Of a stretch of 64,000 nt of DNA, positions 10,280-21,834 are shown piece after piece. A program made the position numbers and the translations under genes. The stretch comes from Agrypnia vestita (lineage: Eukaryota; Arthropoda; Insecta; Trichoptera; Phryganeidae): the NCBI GenBank assembly GCA_016648135.1, contig JADDOH010010315.1:24476-88475 (forward strand), in the 5' to 3' direction. The first letter of the stretch is position 1. Every line of letters starts with the position of its first letter. The notes beneath the pieces are model-generated. The model worked only from the letters and a program-made list of their open reading frames with translations. It did no database searches and had not been told where the DNA came from.

Positions 10280-10734
10280 GTTATAAAATAAATTTATATA
10301 CATACAAATATATAGTATGGTGGTAGCGATACACTTGCGGTTCACAATGAATTTATGGATCCAACACTTGTTTCCAACAACGATGTTTGTATGTATGTGA
10401 AGCCGAGTGAAGCAGAGTACCGGGTCTAATAAACCCAAAGAAACGTCGAGAATCGTATCTTAATATACGCATACGTATAAAATATCCGTTAAAATTTAAA
10501 ATCTGACTTTTAAATTATTAATTGTGGTAGGAATGACACAAGGTACGGAAATCATTAAAATTATTTTTTTATTTTATTTATTTATTTTAACGCCCTTACA
10601 AAATATAAATTTAAAAAAAAAAACAAAAAATAGATATACTTTCAAAAGGTTCAAGTGCATATAATAGATTTGTGTATATTAAAAAGAGATGTTTAAGTAG
10701 TACTTAAGAAGAAAAACAAAAATTTATTATCCAT
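10280..10734. other. AT-rich stretch and probable LINE 3' UTR
   Basis: The run at 10562-10605 (TTATTTATTTTAACGCCC and downstream A-runs) looks like the antisense 3' untranslated tail of the LINE at 10735-11330. Before that lies CGAGTGAAGCAGAGTACCGG (about 10398-10430), which I cannot place. Confidence 0.4.
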
Positions 10735-11330
10735 TACCATTTAGTTGAGATGTAAAGAATTGTATCAATTTTGTCCTATACACAGTTATGTTATCAGTAA
10801 AAATGTCGGCCGCCTCTGCATGTTCATTCCCTAAGAGTGTAATCTGGGGATTACTGAGTTTGCTAATGCATTAGTTCTGACATTTTCACTATAATAGAAT
10901 AATGCGCTGTGTCTTGATGACCTCGATGGGGCATATAAGTCGATCAGACTAACAATCTGGGGGCAATCAATCATGCTATTTATGATCATATACAGAAATA
11001 TTAGGTCTGTCACGGTACGTCTCACAGACAAGTTTAATAGTTGCAAATAACTAAGCAGATATTCATAATTGATATCTTCCAAGCGTATATGTAATTTATA
11101 ATTAATAAATCTTAAGAACTTTTTTGGATTCGTTCAACTGCCGTTGAATGATTAACATAGTGAGGCGGCCAAATAAATGATCGAGTTATATTCAACCTGA
11201 GGTCTGACAAGAGAAGTGTAGACTGACTGCATGCTACTGCGCCCAGGAGATCTCTTTTCAAGTGAAATAATTTTAAAAGAGATATCTTTAAAAGAATTTC
11301 AAATAACTTAATCGAACCTTGTATCAAAAA
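10735..11330 (-). mobile_element. Jockey/CR1-type LINE, ORF2 C-terminal fragment
   Basis: The minus strand encodes the end of a non-LTR retrotransposon reverse transcriptase. From right to left: YTSLVRPQVEYNSII, then after a frame change WPPHYVNHSTAVERIQK. After a further one-base slip in an A-run near 11112 come LRFINYKLHIRLEDI, then YLLSYLQLLNLSVRRT, FLYMIINSMIDCPQI and a terminal region rich in charged residues, ending beyond 10800. The RPQVEYNS and LLN..IDCP blocks are typical of Jockey and CR1 C-termini. Only two frameshifts interrupt about 190 codons, so the copy is fairly young. Confidence 0.8.
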
Positions 11331-11334
11331 AATT

Positions 11335-12090
11335 ATTCCAATGAAAACATTATACCTGTAACCCTGCTTTAAAATTATTATCTATAAATCTTTATTGCGA
11401 AAAATCTCGATTGTGCAAATTTCCTACTTTGTAGTCTTGGAGAGCTTTTGGGTGGCCATCTCATTATTTGTGCCATTTCAAGTATGAATATCACCAGCTT
11501 TATCCTTCTGCTGACAGCTTAGGGGTGGGTCGAGGAAGATGATCCTTATTGTGAGGGGCCGCGCCGGTGTTCACAGGTAAATCGATTGATATCCCTTTTG
11601 GTTCGAGAGCTTCAAAGTGTCTTTGAAGTCCTCGCCTTTAAAGTTTTTCAAGTACAAGTCCCGCCAAATATGTACGAAATTTGCGAGCGGGAATTTGACA
11701 GAACCGTCAATAGGATTCTTTTCAAATTCCTGTTGGACTATGTATTAGATTGAATGCTATTATATTGCATCCTTGTAACTTATTTCATTTTAAATAAATA
11801 AAACATAATTCACATGTTAATTTTAACCACTTCATTTTTGGAAACACCAACTTGTTTCGGGTAAATTACAAACTAAACGTTACAAAATATAAAGCAATTA
11901 TATACATTTTTTGGTAACTATTTTTGTGCGTACTTGCCATATGATATTGTTTTCAACGTTAAACATTCCTTTATTGTCTATTCTGAGTGTTTTTTAATAA
12001 TCTCAATTTTAATATGCCTTTCGCATTAATATAAGTACATACTTCAGATTCTTATTCTATGTATATACTTCAGATTCTTAGTTGAAGAGT
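11335..12090. other. Non-coding stretch, mixed composition
   Basis: A slightly GC-richer part (about 11435-11720) contains GTGAGGGGCCGCGCCGGTG. The rest is AT-rich. A short repeated phrase ATACTTCAGATTCTTA occurs twice at 12040-12082. No gene seen. Confidence 0.4.
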
Positions 12091-12094
12091 CGAC

Positions 12095-12160
12095 ATAACC
12101 ATTATATCCCCTCTGCCTAACTCTGCGGATAAACGACATGATGGCTAGTTAGTTAGTTAT
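12095..12160 (+). mobile_element. Possible LINE family L-b tail remnant
   Basis: CCCTCTGCCTAACTCTGCGG, then AAACGACATGATGG and (CTAGTTAGTTAGTTA), resembles the end of the family at 51490-51550 (CTCTCTGCTTACTCCCACGG, AAACGGCGTTATGG, then a four-base tandem tail). The match is diverged. Confidence 0.35.
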
Positions 12161-12235
12161 TTAGACAAAACCATTTTTTTGCTTGCATTACATGTATAAA
12201 GTATCAATGTCTCTGTATTTGTGGTTCGTAGTTTA

Positions 12236-12300
12236 ACCTGAAGAAGAGACGATGGTTCAGAAACCTGTTGGTGTTACCATAAATATAGTTTTCCACTATT
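12236..12300 (+). ncRNA. Hammerhead-like core in a dispersed repeat
   Basis: CCTGAAGAAGAGACGATGG, TTCAGAAACC and a following TGGTGTTACCATAAATATAG form a block with a CTGAAGA...GAAA arrangement. This has the spacing of a hammerhead core (CUGANGA, stem II, GAAA). Stem II would pair GAGACG-type sequence poorly here, so activity is doubtful. Such cores occur in Penelope-like elements. Confidence 0.3.
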
Positions 12301-12304
12301 TAAA

Positions 12305-13085
12305 CCAAGTGAATTTGAGTTTAATTTAATTTGTGGTGAATAATCAAAAAGAATAGCAGATTACAACATTCATTTTACTCTATAAAAACATGTTACAGGA
12401 AGTACACATGTCTAAAAAAAAGAATATACCAAGGAACTCATCAATCAAATTAATATCTTAACAACTCTAAAACTCATAATATGTAAACAACCCTAAAGTT
12501 AATATCGGAACACCAAAACTTATACACAAACCAGAAAATGGCGAAATAAAAGTCAGAGACATCGAATTACGAAAAAAATCATGAAAACCATTAACACTAC
12601 ACTAGAACAACTCAAAATTATCATATCAATCATGCTAAAGCAAAAACAGGATAATCCCGAATTTACTGAAACGGACTGAAATTATATAACGGTCTGTCTG
12701 TCAGTCCGTAACGTCTGTAACCTACTGGAATTGAAATTTTTGATAATTATCAAACGTGATTCAACACGCAAAGGTCGCTAACCAAAGTAGGTGCATGATT
12801 TTAACACTTTTATAATATTTTATTTTATTATGTTTAGTTTCAGGTTTAAGCGAAAAAAGTCTATTGAAGAAAATAAATGGATTTCTATTCATGAATTTTC
12901 AGCTTCAAAATGGTGCAATTATTATGCCCCATGATTTTTCACTGCTGTACGGATAGTTTCAATTTCAATCTCATTACCGATTAATCGGCATTTATCGGAT
13001 AGAAGACATTTAGTTGGTTGATGCATACACACATAATTACTTTAAATATAAGATAGTATATGTATATAACAAGCCTCTCGGCCAC
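12305..13085. other. AT-rich stretch, little recognisable
   Basis: No gene. A phrase GTCTGTCTGTCAGTCCGTAA at 12693-12712 recalls the GTCCGTCCG-rich part of the repeats at 1300 and 23790, but extends no further. Confidence 0.4.
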
Positions 13086-13089
13086 TATC

Positions 13090-13174
13090 TACCTCGCTAG
13101 ATACATATATATATATAATATCTTATATATATAGATATATATATATATAATATAGATATCTATATAGATATATA
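13090..13174. repeat. AT-rich palindrome with ACCTCGCTA arms
   Basis: The ends ACCTCGCTAGATA and, on the right, TATATAGCGAGGT are inverted copies. Between them lies an almost pure (AT)n/(ATAG)n stretch that can fold on itself. It may be an expanded dinucleotide tract between short inverted repeats. Confidence 0.6.
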
Positions 13175-13635
13175 GCGAGGTTTACGTAGTTTTTTTTATC
13201 ATTTTATCACTTAGGTCGATATCTAATATTTATTTAAATATTAAACAGTAAAAATCAAGAGCAAAAATATAAAAGTATTATGCGATGCAAGATGCAGGAA
13301 AAAAATGTAAATGCAAACCGTAGTTTTATATTTTATCATAGCAACGTCTTTCATATGGTTCACAAAATCAGTGGAAAGCTGAAATAAAAGCAAAAAAAAA
13401 GAAAAAGTTAATAGGCATGCAAAGAAGAAATAAGAAAGAAAGTAATTTGGTAAAAATATTAATAAATTCACAAAAAGTACCAAGCAGGACTCAAAAGTCT
13501 ATAAAATATGATAGAATAAATACAATAACGTGTATAAAATAGTCTATTATAGTTACCATTTTAATTCTTGCATGTAGAATATACTGGATATATATAATAA
13601 GTAATATTTATTTACGTAATAAAATAATATTACCT
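13175..13635. other. AT-rich stretch, no gene seen
   Basis: A phenylalanine- and leucine-rich 80-codon minus frame (13241-13483) is a by-product of A-runs on the plus strand. No repeats were recognised. Confidence 0.5.
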
Positions 13636-13638
13636 ATA

Positions 13639-14232
13639 CAGGGAGAAACAGAGCTAGTCCACAATACTTTACAGGTGGGATTCCTGCTTTAATTATGAGT
13701 CGAAAAAGTAAAAGCAAACATGACCTAATATAAATAGTTAAGGAGATATACGTCATCAAAGTTCGCATTTAAAAAAAATAAATATCTGACTTGCATAATG
13801 AAAATATGTGACTGCATGTTGGCAGTCAAATATTGAAAATATGTGATTGCAAAACGTTGACTATCACTACAGTACTAATATCTTATATGAAAAATTAATT
13901 TCTTTTAATACAAGTCAAATAAAATGATAAAAACCTTCAAATTCCAATTGGAAAACATTCTAGTTGGAATTTTTCAGGGATTTTATTATTTTATTTAACT
14001 CATACTGAAACGAATGAACTTTTCATAATCGATATAAGTTACTGTAATGATACTTCAACGTTTTGTAAAAGATAAGTGAGAAATATAAAAAAAAATGCAA
14101 TCCTTATTTAATATTGCTTAACGCCATAAATATTTATATTAGGTTATGGTTGCTTGAACATTTTCGATTTATAATCAAGGCATTTAGGCAATCCACCTGC
14201 AAAGTATTGTGAACTAGCTCTGTTACACCCTA
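13639..14232. mobile_element. Foldback MITE, family M1, copy 2
   Basis: Ends CAGGGAGAAACAGAGCTAG on the left and AGGGTGTAACAGAGCTAG (reverse complement of the right end) match copy 1 at 3813-4338. They share the internal blocks GTCCACAATACTTT, CAGGTGG and GTCGAAAAAG...CAAACATGA. TA flanks the left end, and TATA follows the right. The interior differs in length from copy 1 but again contains facing inverted segments, including TTCCAATTGGAAAACATTC and GTTGGAATTTTTCAG. No transposase frame. Confidence 0.75.
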
Positions 14233-14254
14233 TATAATGAAAGCATTTGGAATA

Positions 14255-14480
14255 GTCACAAAAATGTGTGAGACGCGGCAACCATGTTTTATGCAAACGT
14301 AGCGGTAATCAAATACGTCGGCAAATGCTGGGGGAGGGGGGATGGTCGAGCGGCGGGGGCGGGCGGGGGAGGGGGAGGGGGCTGGCAGGACCCCCCCCGC
14401 CCCCCCTCCCTCCGCAGAACATCCGGCGAGCAGAGTCCAGAAATGAGATATCCCTTAGTTTGCGCTAAGACCCGAATGCT
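14255..14480. other. G-rich/C-rich island
   Basis: A purine-strand G-run (14330-14380) passes directly into a C-run (14389-14412) ending CTCCCTCCGCAG. The two could pair as a G/C hairpin or form a G-quadruplex. Two overlapping glycine- or proline-rich frames (14268-14468 and 14284-14565) come from the G-run and are not credible proteins. The CCGCAG could serve as a splice acceptor, but no convincing exon follows. Confidence 0.4.
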
Positions 14481-14659
14481 GGTTCAGGGGTGGAGTGGGA
14501 AAACACTTTTATATTTTTATTCACATTATTGTCACGTATTCTTAAAATATTTTGGTGGCTATTAATATAACCTGTGCGGGATACGTATTTTTTTTACATA
14601 AACCCCTATTTACATACTTTTACATAAACCCCTATTGTTGGCGCCCGTGCACTAGCCTC

Positions 14660-15160
14660 TCGGATTTGTAAATAATAATAATATTGGATTATTTATATAG
14701 CGCCATTTTTGTGAAAATTTCACCTCAAGAGCGCTTTATACACAAAAAACTCTTACATATTAAAATCATAGAATAGCAAAATGAAAAATAAAATGAAAAA
14801 GAAAAGAGAAAGAAAAACAGCTCAAAACATAAAATAGTAAAAAAAACAACGAATATCAAAAAGGTTCTGGGAAGGACTTTGTAAACAAGTGCGTTTTAAG
14901 TCTTTTCTTAAATAAAGTCTCTGAATCCGTGTTTCTTATCAGGGAGGGCAAAGAGTTCCACGCTTTGGGGCCCGCCACCGCAAATGCCCGTTCGCTGAAC
15001 CTAGTTTTCTGGAACTGACTTGCCGGTTCCACAATCCTTCCCACCGCTGAAGTAGACGCTGACCTAGTAGTTTGACGTTTCCCATTTATGTTGTCTGGAA
15101 TACAGAGCTCCTGAAGGTCCTGAGGCGCCATGTTATGAGTTGCCTTGCCTTGTACCTATC
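14660..15160 (-). mobile_element. L2/CR1-like LINE 3' end with structured tail
   Basis: The minus strand encodes a 91-codon C-terminal piece (14856-15131) with FSERAFAVAGPKAWNSLP, then IRNTDSETLFKKRLKTHLF and a stop. The block RAF..AGPKAWNSLP is a hallmark of the end of L2/CR1-type reverse transcriptases. Downstream (left) the tail reads AAAGCGCTCTTGAGGTG and TGGCGCTATATAAATAA, then an ATT-type repeat near 14680-14690. This is the usual form of L2-like 3' ends. The coding piece is uninterrupted. It is 5'-truncated. Confidence 0.8.
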
Positions 15161-15164
15161 TATT

Positions 15165-16655
15165 ATCTGGGCAAAAATACATGGGATGTGTAAAAAATGT
15201 ATTTTTGCTGTCATTCTGTTTTTAAACATGCACCGTAGTATTTTTACGATTGTATGGAAAGTCAAAAAAATAAGGTAAGGTAGGTAAAAAGTTTTATGTT
15301 TAGGGAGACGTAGAACTCAGACGTTGAACAGAGACGTTGAAATGCTATGTTTTATTGGTTTACTAGTAAGTATCTTCAACTATAATTATTGATTTTCATG
15401 ATATGAATATCTAGCGAGAACGCCCGATAATACCTTTAAGAAATTTTTATTGTGAAATATTTAGTGGTTTTTTGAAATTTGGCGAATTTTGGATTTTTTT
15501 AAGCGAATTTTTTTTTTTTTTTTAATGGTTTGGATTCAGTTATATTTGGAATGGAATTTATTTTCATTTATATCGGGGGGGGGGGGGTTAGTGAGATAGT
15601 CAGAAAGAAAGAAGAGTGTCCACTATTTGCACAGAATCCTAAAGAGTAATTGTTCAAAATTTGATTGTCATCAGTCAAAAGGTATCAGAACAGATAGAGA
15701 GATAGTCATTGAACTTTATTTACATACGTTCTCGTGTTTATAGACATTTTTTCTTTTACTTTATGAAATTTTATTTTATTTAGTAGTTTTTCGTTCCCTG
15801 CCATAGCGAACCCATGATAATATATTGGAAGAGACGTGATATGTTTATATTTATTAGGAGATATTACAATATTTAATCAGTATATTTTCAACATGATGTA
15901 TTATTCCTTTAGTAGGTAGGTACAGTATTTTAATTTTAATTGATTAATAATTAATTTAATTCAATGGTTTTACTCCTTTTAAATATATGATAGAACAATA
16001 TCTAGATAACACAATGTTATTACATATGTATATACACAAATTATCAAAATATACTTACACTTTCTAACATATGTATATATAAAAAAACACTCAAAATGAA
16101 TAGAATGAAAAACAAATTTTAATTAAATATACATATTTTTAACTGTAAATGGTTACGGATATTTTTCGACCGTAGTACCAACCTTAACTCTTTAACACGT
16201 ATACATAACAAAGATTTATTGAATATATTAACAGTGTAATGATCATTGAACAGATTCGGGTAGCGACTCTAATTCATACAAAGAATATGTGCTAATTGTG
16301 CATGTTCATTACTCATTAAAAGTCTGATAATGATTTAACGTAAAAGAATTTTTGAGAATTTTTAAGAATTTTTGAAAAATATTGATTTTATAAAGGTTTC
16401 TGAACCACTATTTCTAGAAGGTGTATGGAATGGGCGATAAGAGGTCAGGGGCATTCAAATTATTGGAAATAATTATTTAATGCAAAAATATTAGATCAGC
16501 GTGTGATCACGCGTCTATAGCCTAATTTGATTAGACTTTCCTGATGTTGAAGGTGATTGTTGCTTTTTTTTTAAATTTACCATACAAGACTTCATTAATA
16601 TGTGCGTTAAGATATCAAAACTTCATTATGTTTAAATTTAAAAATGATTATGATT
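15165..16655. other. Long AT-rich stretch, no gene
   Basis: It contains a pure G13 run at 15575-15587, T-runs at 15510-15525 and a pair of similar segments with ACATATGTATATA (about 16022 and 16068). I recognise no transposon ends or coding frame. Confidence 0.5.
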
Positions 16656-16659
16656 TTCT

Positions 16660-17130
16660 CCAGCTCCACCCGAGATGATTTGTTTACCAGCAGACGTTAA
16701 AGATTACAGATTAGGTGTGTAGTTACCCCAGCATCCTTTCACGTGGCCGGTCCACCGTGCAGTAATAATTATCACAAAATGCCCTCCTTAACGACAGGCA
16801 ATCCCATCCCATGTATTGTTATCTAGCATCAATATTACATAAATACTTGTCACTCGGCACGCTGCCTTCATTACGCCCGTTATCCGTTAGTATCCGTTAT
16901 AACGGAGAAGGGGCAGACATGATTAACGACCGTTGCGAGAACCTCCACGGACAAAACTTCCTTAACGAAAATTTTAACGGATTGCGGCGTTGGGCCTAGC
17001 GAATAACGAATAATACGCGTGGGTGTGTAGTGCATGTAACGCCGCTAGTAAGGGCCATTAATGGTGGTTTACAAGCTCCTCGGAAACCTCCTGAGTACTT
17101 ACTGCCATTATTTGCAATTATAAGTTTACG
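16660..17130. other. GC-richer island 3
   Basis: Distinct composition over about 450 bp with TAATAATTATCAC, CGTTATCCGTTAGTATCCG and GGCCATTAATGGTGG. The last is a palindrome-like homeodomain-type site. A 62-codon frame (16811-16999) has no recognisable motif. Candidate regulatory block. Confidence 0.3.
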
Positions 17131-17134
17131 CGGT

Positions 17135-17635
17135 TTCGATTTTTTCTCAATTTATTAATGTAAATTTAGTCTTTTAAATATAAGATCCCGAGGGTTGTTA
17201 AAATTAAATTTACACCGGATTGTTAAATTTCAAAATAAGCTTTATATAGTTTATTAATTTTTCGAGTACCTAAGATTTGGACTATTGAATGTATTAGTTT
17301 CATAATCCTTTTAATAATATTTCTTCTTTCATTTATTTATTTCTGACTGTTCTTCATTTTTAATGTGTGTTTGATTTTGTGAAAATAAAAATAAAAATGA
17401 AATAATAAATAAATGTTTTCATATTGATTCGGTTTTCTTTAGAAAAATTATCTTCACTGATTTTTATTAAAAATAAATAAGTCTACGCTCTCTTTATATA
17501 CATATATACTACGTATGATTCTATTCCAATTCAGACTATTGTATGCAAAATATTTGTCTGTGATATAAACATCCACTTCTCTCATTAGAGAACTCAAAAC
17601 CACCCAGATGGAATTGTTTTGTCACGATATTTTGC
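17135..17635. other. AT-rich stretch, no gene
   Basis: No repeat or coding feature recognised between the two neighbouring GC-richer islands. Confidence 0.45.
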
Positions 17636-17639
17636 CTCT

Positions 17640-18190
17640 ACATACAACAGCAGTAGAGGCCACAATCACCTGCCGGCCGAGCATTACAAGGGATGAAATT
17701 TCTCGCTAAATGCACAGATCTTGACTAACCCCTAACGGCCGAGCCTCTAGCAGACCATCGAGGGTTCGCGCTCAGAATGTGACTTGTCCACTTGGCTCTG
17801 CGCCGAATGTACATGCAGAAATAATTTCGTGCTCCTATTCTAATCACCACGGGGATGGAACGCACTTAGAATGTGACCGCGCCATGCGGCATGGTCGCCC
17901 GATGTTGCGCGTCCCTAGCGACGGTCACATGCACAGCGTTTCAACCCTTTAGAAGCTCTTTGAATAATTGGTGGTGTGGACCAAAGTGTGGAAAAGGGTT
18001 TGAAAAGGGTGGGTCAGAACTTTACATAGGCATTATGTGTACTGCCATAAATACATAATGCAGTTGCCTCGCTTTAATATGTAGGCTCTTGTGTGGGGTG
18101 TCGTGACGTGTGTGCCGGCCGGACACAGGGTGAACTCGATACGGGGTGGTTTTTGCAACAGCTTGCGAATAAACCGGTTGAGAAAATAAT
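17640..18190. other. GC-richer island 4
   Basis: Contains CACCTGCCGGCCGAGC, GGCCGAGCCTCTAGCAG and GTGTGCCGGCCGGACAC. A 61-codon plus frame (17873-18058) is cysteine-rich, but lacks a recognisable fold or splice context. Candidate regulatory block. Confidence 0.3.
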
Positions 18191-18191
18191 T

Positions 18192-18755
18192 CAATTTCAT
18201 GTCTCTTTTATCTTAAATGTTCTTGCAGGACAAACATGATTTATCATCGGTCGGGTTGGTAATTGTATTTATAATATCTTTTTTGACACACGTAATTTAT
18301 GATTTCTGATGGCCATTTCGGTCATAGATTAGATTGGTTATTTTATAATTTATCTTTAAATGAAATATTATAAAAATGATATAAATATTAACAAAGTTTT
18401 ATAATCAATACGTACATATATTTAAAAAAAATCATAATTTTTATAAACACCGCAAAATAGTCTAATTGAGATTTCAAACCATTTTAATTTACCATTTTTT
18501 ATAAAGATAAATAATAAATGCGTGTTGCAATACATTTTTATATAAGTATATATAAATAAATAATAAACTTTATTATTACCACGATTATCCATCACACATA
18601 ATATACATAGCTTAATTCTCGTATACGTAACAATAAATTTAGGGATAAAAGAACAGGTAAATGATATTTTATTTTTAATATTTTCTCTGGATATATTGTG
18701 TTTATAATCAAGTTAATTTCAATATAATTAACAATACAATAATTTTTTTTTTCAC
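18192..18755. other. AT-rich stretch, no gene
   Basis: An ATAAATAAATAATAAACTTT phrase near 18550 looks like the antisense tail of a LINE, but no coding remnant is attached. Confidence 0.4.
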
Positions 18756-18759
18756 CACT

Positions 18760-18835
18760 AAAAGGTTCAATAGGTTCAATAGGTTCAAAAGGTTCAAATG
18801 TTTCGGGGCCAATGGTCCTTTCATCAGCATACAAA
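18760..18835 (-). ncRNA. Hammerhead-like core plus 10-bp tandem repeat
   Basis: On the minus strand GCTGATGAAAGGACCATTGG is followed by CCCCGAAACATTTGAACC. That gives CTGATGA, a potential stem II (GGACC against GGCCC with one mismatch and a short loop), then GAAAC. A 10-bp unit TTGAACCTAT/TTGAACCTTT repeats about four times directly after it (18762-18800). The 80-codon minus frame covering this (18592-18834) reads the tandem repeat as Glu-Pro-rich sequence and is not a gene. Confidence 0.4.
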
Positions 18836-18839
18836 ATAT

Positions 18840-19730
18840 AATAAAATTTAAAATTGAAGTAAAGACATTAAAACAATAAAATAATATATTTGGGAAATGA
18901 ATAAATAATTAAGTACTAATATAGAAACACATTTAATTTTTTTTAAATATTTAAAACTATTTGCAAAAATAATCTGTTGGTATTTTCAACAAAATTAGAT
19001 AAGTGAATAAAGTATATTGTAAATAAAATGTCACCGCAAAATCATATGCATCTATTTAAGAAAAAAATGACTCTATTTTATAGAGCAATAACAATTTAAA
19101 GACGTAACATAAAAAATATGTAACAATAAAAAAGTTGACGTCAAATTTTTCTTTGAAAAATTAACAAGGTTGGTATAATGTACCATATAATGTAATGTAC
19201 TGTAAATTCTTTAAAAAATGATTTTATCATCCGGAATTATCCTAAATGTGTCTAATTAATTATTGGTGATACAAACAAATAAGCAAGCTGACCGCATCTA
19301 CAAATCTGTGCACAGGTTTTTGGAAAATTTTCAACCCTCGGCTACCAAATAAGCAGACGATAGGTAGGTACTAAAACTGTAAGAGATATAATTACATTAA
19401 GTTTCGGTAACCTGGGGGTATTCTTTATGATCTGTTAATTAAAAAGCGAAATTTTAATACACAAAATGAATATTCGTACGAACGTGTAATACATGCTTAC
19501 CATAAACCAAGTTTGCAACACTCGCTTGCGCTAAGGGTTATTGAGTGTCACGTGACAAATAACGTGTGTTTTGGATTCAATAAAAATGATCAACCTATAT
19601 ATGTTTAAGAAATATACATACTTGTTAAGTGATATAGCATTAAACATAAAACAATTTTCCTAATGACTGAAGACTATTGAGTGTCATGATAAATCTCGTT
19701 GACTTTAGAATCCTCGCCCTGTGTCGATAA
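18840..19730. other. AT-rich stretch, no gene
   Basis: No recognisable coding or transposon feature. TGTACCATATAATGTAATG near 19180 is a weak inverted repeat. Confidence 0.45.
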
Positions 19731-19734
19731 AAAA

Positions 19735-19857
19735 CTCGGCTAATATTCCATTGGTCGTCGGTTCGAACCTCATATCAGGAGACCGGTTAACAAGTTAGTA
19801 CCATTTTAGCTCGGTTTGAAAATAGAAAGAATATTAATGCGACACGTAAAACTTGTT
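19735..19857 (+). mobile_element. SINE family A, diverged copy
   Basis: A B-box GTCGGTTCGAACCTCA is followed by ACCATTTTAGCTCGGTTTGA, AAATAGAAAGAATATTAATG and CGACACG, as in the body of the copy at 32755-32943. The A-box region is not recognisable. The divergence suggests an older insertion. Confidence 0.6.
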
Positions 19858-20027
19858 ATTCATCATAGTCATTAACGACATATAAAGAATTTCAAAAATA
19901 TTAAAAATACACGAGGACTTTGTCATGGCAGTCTATCCTTCTAGCATTTATTTGAGGAGCATGAAATGCCAGTGTTAGGTAGAAGAAGAATGAGAAAATC
20001 GATATTTCACTTTCAGTAATTGCTGAA

Positions 20028-20047
20028 CACACACACACACACACATT
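20028..20047. repeat. (AC)n microsatellite
   Basis: About ten AC units beginning just after GCTGAAC. Its neighbours show nothing further. Confidence 0.9.
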
Positions 20048-20084
20048 CATACAGAGATAATAACCTCGGAATTAAACAGCAAAA

Positions 20085-20290
20085 ACAGTGGCGCACCGAG
20101 CTCCCGGCGCGGCGGGCGAGGGGCCAAGGGCTGGGACAGAGGATCGTGTTTAAAATGTAAAGTAAACTCGCACTGTCATCCCCTTGTCACATATCTTCGC
20201 AGTGTCCCCCGCTCCCCCCTCGCCCGCGCCCGCATCACCCCAGGCAGTGAGGTAACATTAAAAATTAAAGGTTAGGCTTGCCGCATATTA
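20085..20290. other. GC-richer island 5
   Basis: Two GC-rich blocks (CTCCCGGCGCGGCGGGCGAG and CCCCTCGCCCGCGCCCGC) enclose an AT-balanced core with a TTCGCAG. There is no open frame. The two blocks are partly complementary and could pair. Confidence 0.3.
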
Positions 20291-20579
20291 CTTTTCTCGA
20301 TATTCAGTTATTTTTTAAAGAAAGTACTAAATATGTCCATTTAATTTTTTTTATTAATTTCGAAATACTAGTAAACTTACAGACATGAAGATACAGTGTT
20401 ACCGTGACGATGTTAAAGTAATCAAAATAGTTGCTACAATTTTTTTTAAACCATTTATGTCCTAACACAAATTTAACGCTGTAAATTCAATTTCATATTT
20501 CAATTTAACACTTATTATTATTATGAGTATTAAAATAATCAACAATATTAAAAATTTAATAACAAGTCTCCAGACAGCA

Positions 20580-21165
20580 ATTGTATGCTGGTATAAGGGA
20601 ACATTAAGAAGAAAAATAAAATAAAATTAAGTACACATTATAGCTATCGACACATCGTTTTGTTGACCAGTTTATCTTCTACCCAATACAAGTCTTTTCA
20701 GTTATTTATCGAATAGTTTCACATTATTTAGTTCCTTTATATTCCTGGAAATTCCATTACAAATTCCATTGCAGTATATAGGAATCCATGTCTTTCTCTA
20801 TTGGTCCGCGGCACATCACTTCTTATATAGTCTCTTATTCTTGTAATTGTAATTTTTTTTCTATGTAATTACTATTCTGGTAAAAGATGATGTTCGTTTT
20901 TGTAATTTATTCTTTATTTTATAAATCATCTTTATCTTTTTGACATATATCAGATCTTCTGGGTTAAACTTGTCGGTGATTTTGTATAACTCCATGGTTC
21001 TGGTGTATCGATTTAGGTTGAAGATTTTTTAAGGGCTCTGTTTAAAGTTATTTTTATCATTCCTCGCGCTGGTGAACTACACTGTGACCAAATAATAATG
21101 CTATATAAAACGTGAGGAGAATAAAAGCATTATAAATATTTTTTTTAGTTTTTGTATAAAATAGT
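20580..21165 (-). mobile_element. Jockey-type LINE C-terminal remnant
   Basis: The minus strand gives pieces of a LINE ORF2 end: SPARGMIKITLNRALK, then NLNRYTRTMELYKITDKF and LIYVKKIKMIYKIKNKLQ before a stop. A more broken part with CAADQ and NGISRNIKELNNVK-like text reads on toward 20650. The order (NRALK, a proline/tyrosine-rich link, then K/I-rich helices) is typical of the region after the polymerase domain. Several stops and shifts make it inactive. Confidence 0.65.
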
Positions 21166-21479
21166 TAAGTTCCCTTCATCACTCCAACAAAGTTTTTTAA
21201 AAAGTCACTTAAAACATCAATAATATTTAAAAAAAATGGGAAATTGCCTCAGTCATTTTGAACGATTACGTAAAGATGAACTAATATTGAGAAATACAAA
21301 CAAATTATGGGAACTCGAATTAAGTTTTATGAATCATGTTTCCTGCAGAACATAATAATCCAGAGAAAACACGTAATTTGTTGAATTATTTTGTCGTACA
21401 AGTACTATCGTTTAACTTATTCTTGATATGCTGCATGTTTTGAAAGCAAAATTTTAAAATAAAATTAATTAGTTGAAAT

Positions 21480-21830
21480 CGAGAAGCCGCCACGCGCGCC
21501 CCTAAGGGATGACCCGGCTCGCCACCCTGAAAACGGTATTTAAACCTAAAACGAAAATGTCAACCCTTGGAAAATATTTGAATATAACATTTCTCTAAGG
21601 AAACACAGAACCTTCCCGGCCCCCGACATTCTTAGCGCCCCTCTCCACCCCCTTCATCCCTGCGGACACGGGGTTACTTTAATGCTTTTAATTTTACACA
21701 AGAAATGGCCGCCGTATATTGTGTTCAAAGGTCCATTTGCATTTTTTTAGACGTGAAAAGGTACAAGTTGAATTCCTTACTATCCCGATCGGCGAAAAGG
21801 GTAGAGAAAAATGCAAGAAAACTTGATACA
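21480..21830. other. GC-richer island 6
   Basis: Contains GCCGCCACGCGCGCCCC, CTTCCCGGCCCCCGACATTC and ATGGCCGCCGTATATTGTG. No credible frame. Candidate conserved block. Confidence 0.3.
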
Positions 21831-21834
21831 CACT

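Noticed and set aside
14268..14565. Glycine/proline-rich overlapping frames
   Set aside because: They follow from a G-run and C-run and are open in two phases at once.
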